Shown in pieces: positions 5,723-6,889 of a DNA stretch of 6,889 nt. The DNA is from Bacillota bacterium. GTDB lineage: Bacteria > Bacillota > Dethiobacteria > Dethiobacterales > Dethiobacteraceae. Position 1 is the first letter of the stretch; each line of letters opens with the position of its first letter. The stretch covers positions 3,972-10,860 of the forward strand of contig JANKMV010000046.1 of assembly GCA_024650095.1 (NCBI GenBank). Direction: 5' to 3'. The translations under genes and the position numbers were made by a program. Below the pieces are notes generated by a model. That model saw only the letters and a list, made by a program, of their open reading frames with translations, ran no database searches and was not told the DNA's origin.

Positions 5723-6883
5723 ATGTTGCTTACAAAGTATAGAGCGCCACGCTATCTGATTATAGTCGTACTCCTATGCCTGTTTTTTACGTCGCCTGTG
5801 CTGGCGAACACGCCTTCCTTTAGTGAAGACAGTACCACTGTCGTTTTGCGTGCCCGAGTTTTGTCGGTAGAAGACTTGGTGCCAGCCGATGATGTCAAAG
5901 AATTTATTGAAATGGAACAGCTAGCTGAGGTGGAAATTACATCCGGTGAGTATAAAGGACAGAAACATTCGTTGCTTAATGCTCTTATGGGGCATCCTTA
6001 CTTTGATATTAACCTCACCGAAGGCAGTAAGCTTATTCTCTATGGTGAGGTGGACGAGAGCGGACAGCTCCGCAATGTTTATTTGCAAGACTATATGCGC
6101 GATAGCTATTTATACCTTATTGCAGGACTATTTATTGTTTTAATTCTTTTGGTAGGTGGCCGTAAAGGTCTTATCACCATCATCACACTAGCGGTGACCA
6201 TCGCAGCCGTCTTTGGTTTCTTGTTACCGCTCCTCTTAAAGGGATACTCACCCATCCCAGCCACAGTCCTGGTTGCCAGTGGCGTCACTTTGTTCACGCT
6301 CATCTGTATTGGCGGGTTCCATAAAAAAACATATGCCGCTGTTATTGGTACAGTGGGTGGTGTGCTGGTGGCAGGTCTCTTGGCACTGTATATTGGTAAT
6401 GCCGCTAGCCTCACCGGGTTCTCTAGTGAAGAAGCACAAATGCTTCTCTTTATGGAAGGTGGCCCCATTGATGTCCGCGGTTTACTCTTTGCCGGTATTA
6501 TTATCGGTGCCTTAGGTGCGGTCATGGACGTGGCTATGTCCATCTCAGCTGCATCCTATGAAGTATACCGTGTTAATCCGGCCATCAGTATTCGTGATCA
6601 GATTACGTCAGGCATGAATGTAGGGCGAGCTGTCATGGGAACCATGGCCAATACGCTCATTCTTGCCTATGTAGGCGCTTCCATGCCACTATTGTTGCTC
6701 TTTATGGGCTATAGCACACCGTATATAACCATCATCAATATGGACGTGGTGGCCACAGAAGTGGTACGTGCCTTAGCGGGTAGTATCGGCATCATCGCAG
6801 CGGTACCACTCACAGCCATTTCTGCAGGCCTATTGCGCAAATTGGACAAAAAAGAAAAGGTATCCAAAGATAAAACGCTCTAG
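5723..6883 (+). CDS. YibE/F family membrane protein
   Basis: This is a polytopic membrane protein of unknown biochemical function. It has 386 residues. A signal peptide covers about 1-28 (IIVVLLCLFFTSPVLA). An extracytoplasmic, OB-like or beta-rich domain spans about 38-122 (VVLRARVLSVE, VEITSGEYKGQ, GSKLILYGEV). About seven transmembrane segments follow, roughly 128-145, 149-170, 178-198, 203-224, 252-276, 307-328 and 346-370. The family's conserved core is visible as GALGAVMDVAMSISAASYE (262-280) and GMNVGRAVMGTMANTLILAY (297-316). The tail is lysine-rich and cytoplasmic. GGAGGG (5712-5717) lies five bases before the ATG, and the gene follows the Fur-family gene by 18 bases. The combination suggests ion- or metal-related transport, but that is inference. 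The window ends six bases after the stop codon, so further operon members may follow. Confidence 0.9.
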   Translation: MLLTKYRAPRYLIIVVLLCLFFTSPVLANTPSFSEDSTTVVLRARVLSVEDLVPADDVKEFIEMEQLAEVEITSGEYKGQKHSLLNALMGHPYFDINLTEGSKLILYGEVDESGQLRNVYLQDYMRDSYLYLIAGLFIVLILLVGGRKGLITIITLAVTIAAVFGFLLPLLLKGYSPIPATVLVASGVTLFTLICIGGFHKKTYAAVIGTVGGVLVAGLLALYIGNAASLTGFSSEEAQMLLFMEGGPIDVRGLLFAGIIIGALGAVMDVAMSISAASYEVYRVNPAISIRDQITSGMNVGRAVMGTMANTLILAYVGASMPLLLLFMGYSTPYITIINMDVVATEVVRALAGSIGIIAAVPLTAISAGLLRKLDKKEKVSKDKTL

Positions 6884-6889
6884 TTGTTG

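Noticed and set aside
6106..6543. 145-codon minus-strand frame inside the YibE/F gene
   Set aside because: It is antisense to conserved transmembrane segments, with low-complexity composition and no ribosome site noted.

Overview
The window comes from the chromosome of an endospore-forming Firmicute, most likely a clostridium-type anaerobe (Peptococcaceae-like or a sporulating Negativicute). The evidence is the forespore sigma factor gene sigG beside spoIIR, very strong G-rich Shine-Dalgarno sequences, some GTG/TTG starts, and a base composition that looks near-balanced by eye. No genus can be named from this sequence. It reads as ordinary core chromosome: no transposon, phage, CRISPR, rRNA or tRNA is visible.

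Layout. (1) Positions 1-1232 hold the 3' end of prfA (release factor 1), overlapping by ATGA with prmC, the methyltransferase that modifies release factors. A 15-bp hairpin with a T-rich tail closes this unit. (2) nikR (1247-1666), a nickel-responsive repressor, lies convergently on the minus strand and keeps all four expected nickel ligands. (3) Positions 1667-2147 are non-coding. They hold a possible nikR promoter/operator, a strong rho-independent terminator with no gene in front of it, several inverted repeats, and an excellent match to a sigma-F promoter. (4) sigG and spoIIR (2148-3516) overlap and probably form one forespore operon driven by that promoter. (5) A near-consensus sigma-A promoter at 3540-3568 starts a second operon (3642-6883): a Na+/phosphate cotransporter with a PhoU-like tail, a Fur-family metalloregulator, and a YibE/F-family membrane protein. 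The gaps are only 17-18 bases.

How the genes work together. prfA and prmC are a substrate/enzyme pair in translation termination. sigG and spoIIR are both outputs of sigma-F in the forespore: sigma-G is the later forespore sigma factor, and SpoIIR is the secreted signal that triggers pro-sigma-E processing in the mother cell. The last three genes combine phosphate/ion transport with metal-dependent regulation, though no Fur operator was found in front of them. In Bacillus subtilis, spoIIR lies a few genes downstream of prfA-prmC. This window keeps that neighbourhood, with nikR and sigG lying between.

No clearly new biological system was found. The points most worth a second look are the sigma-F promoter with the sigG-spoIIR operon, the orphan terminator and inverted repeats between nikR and sigG, and the lone nikR.
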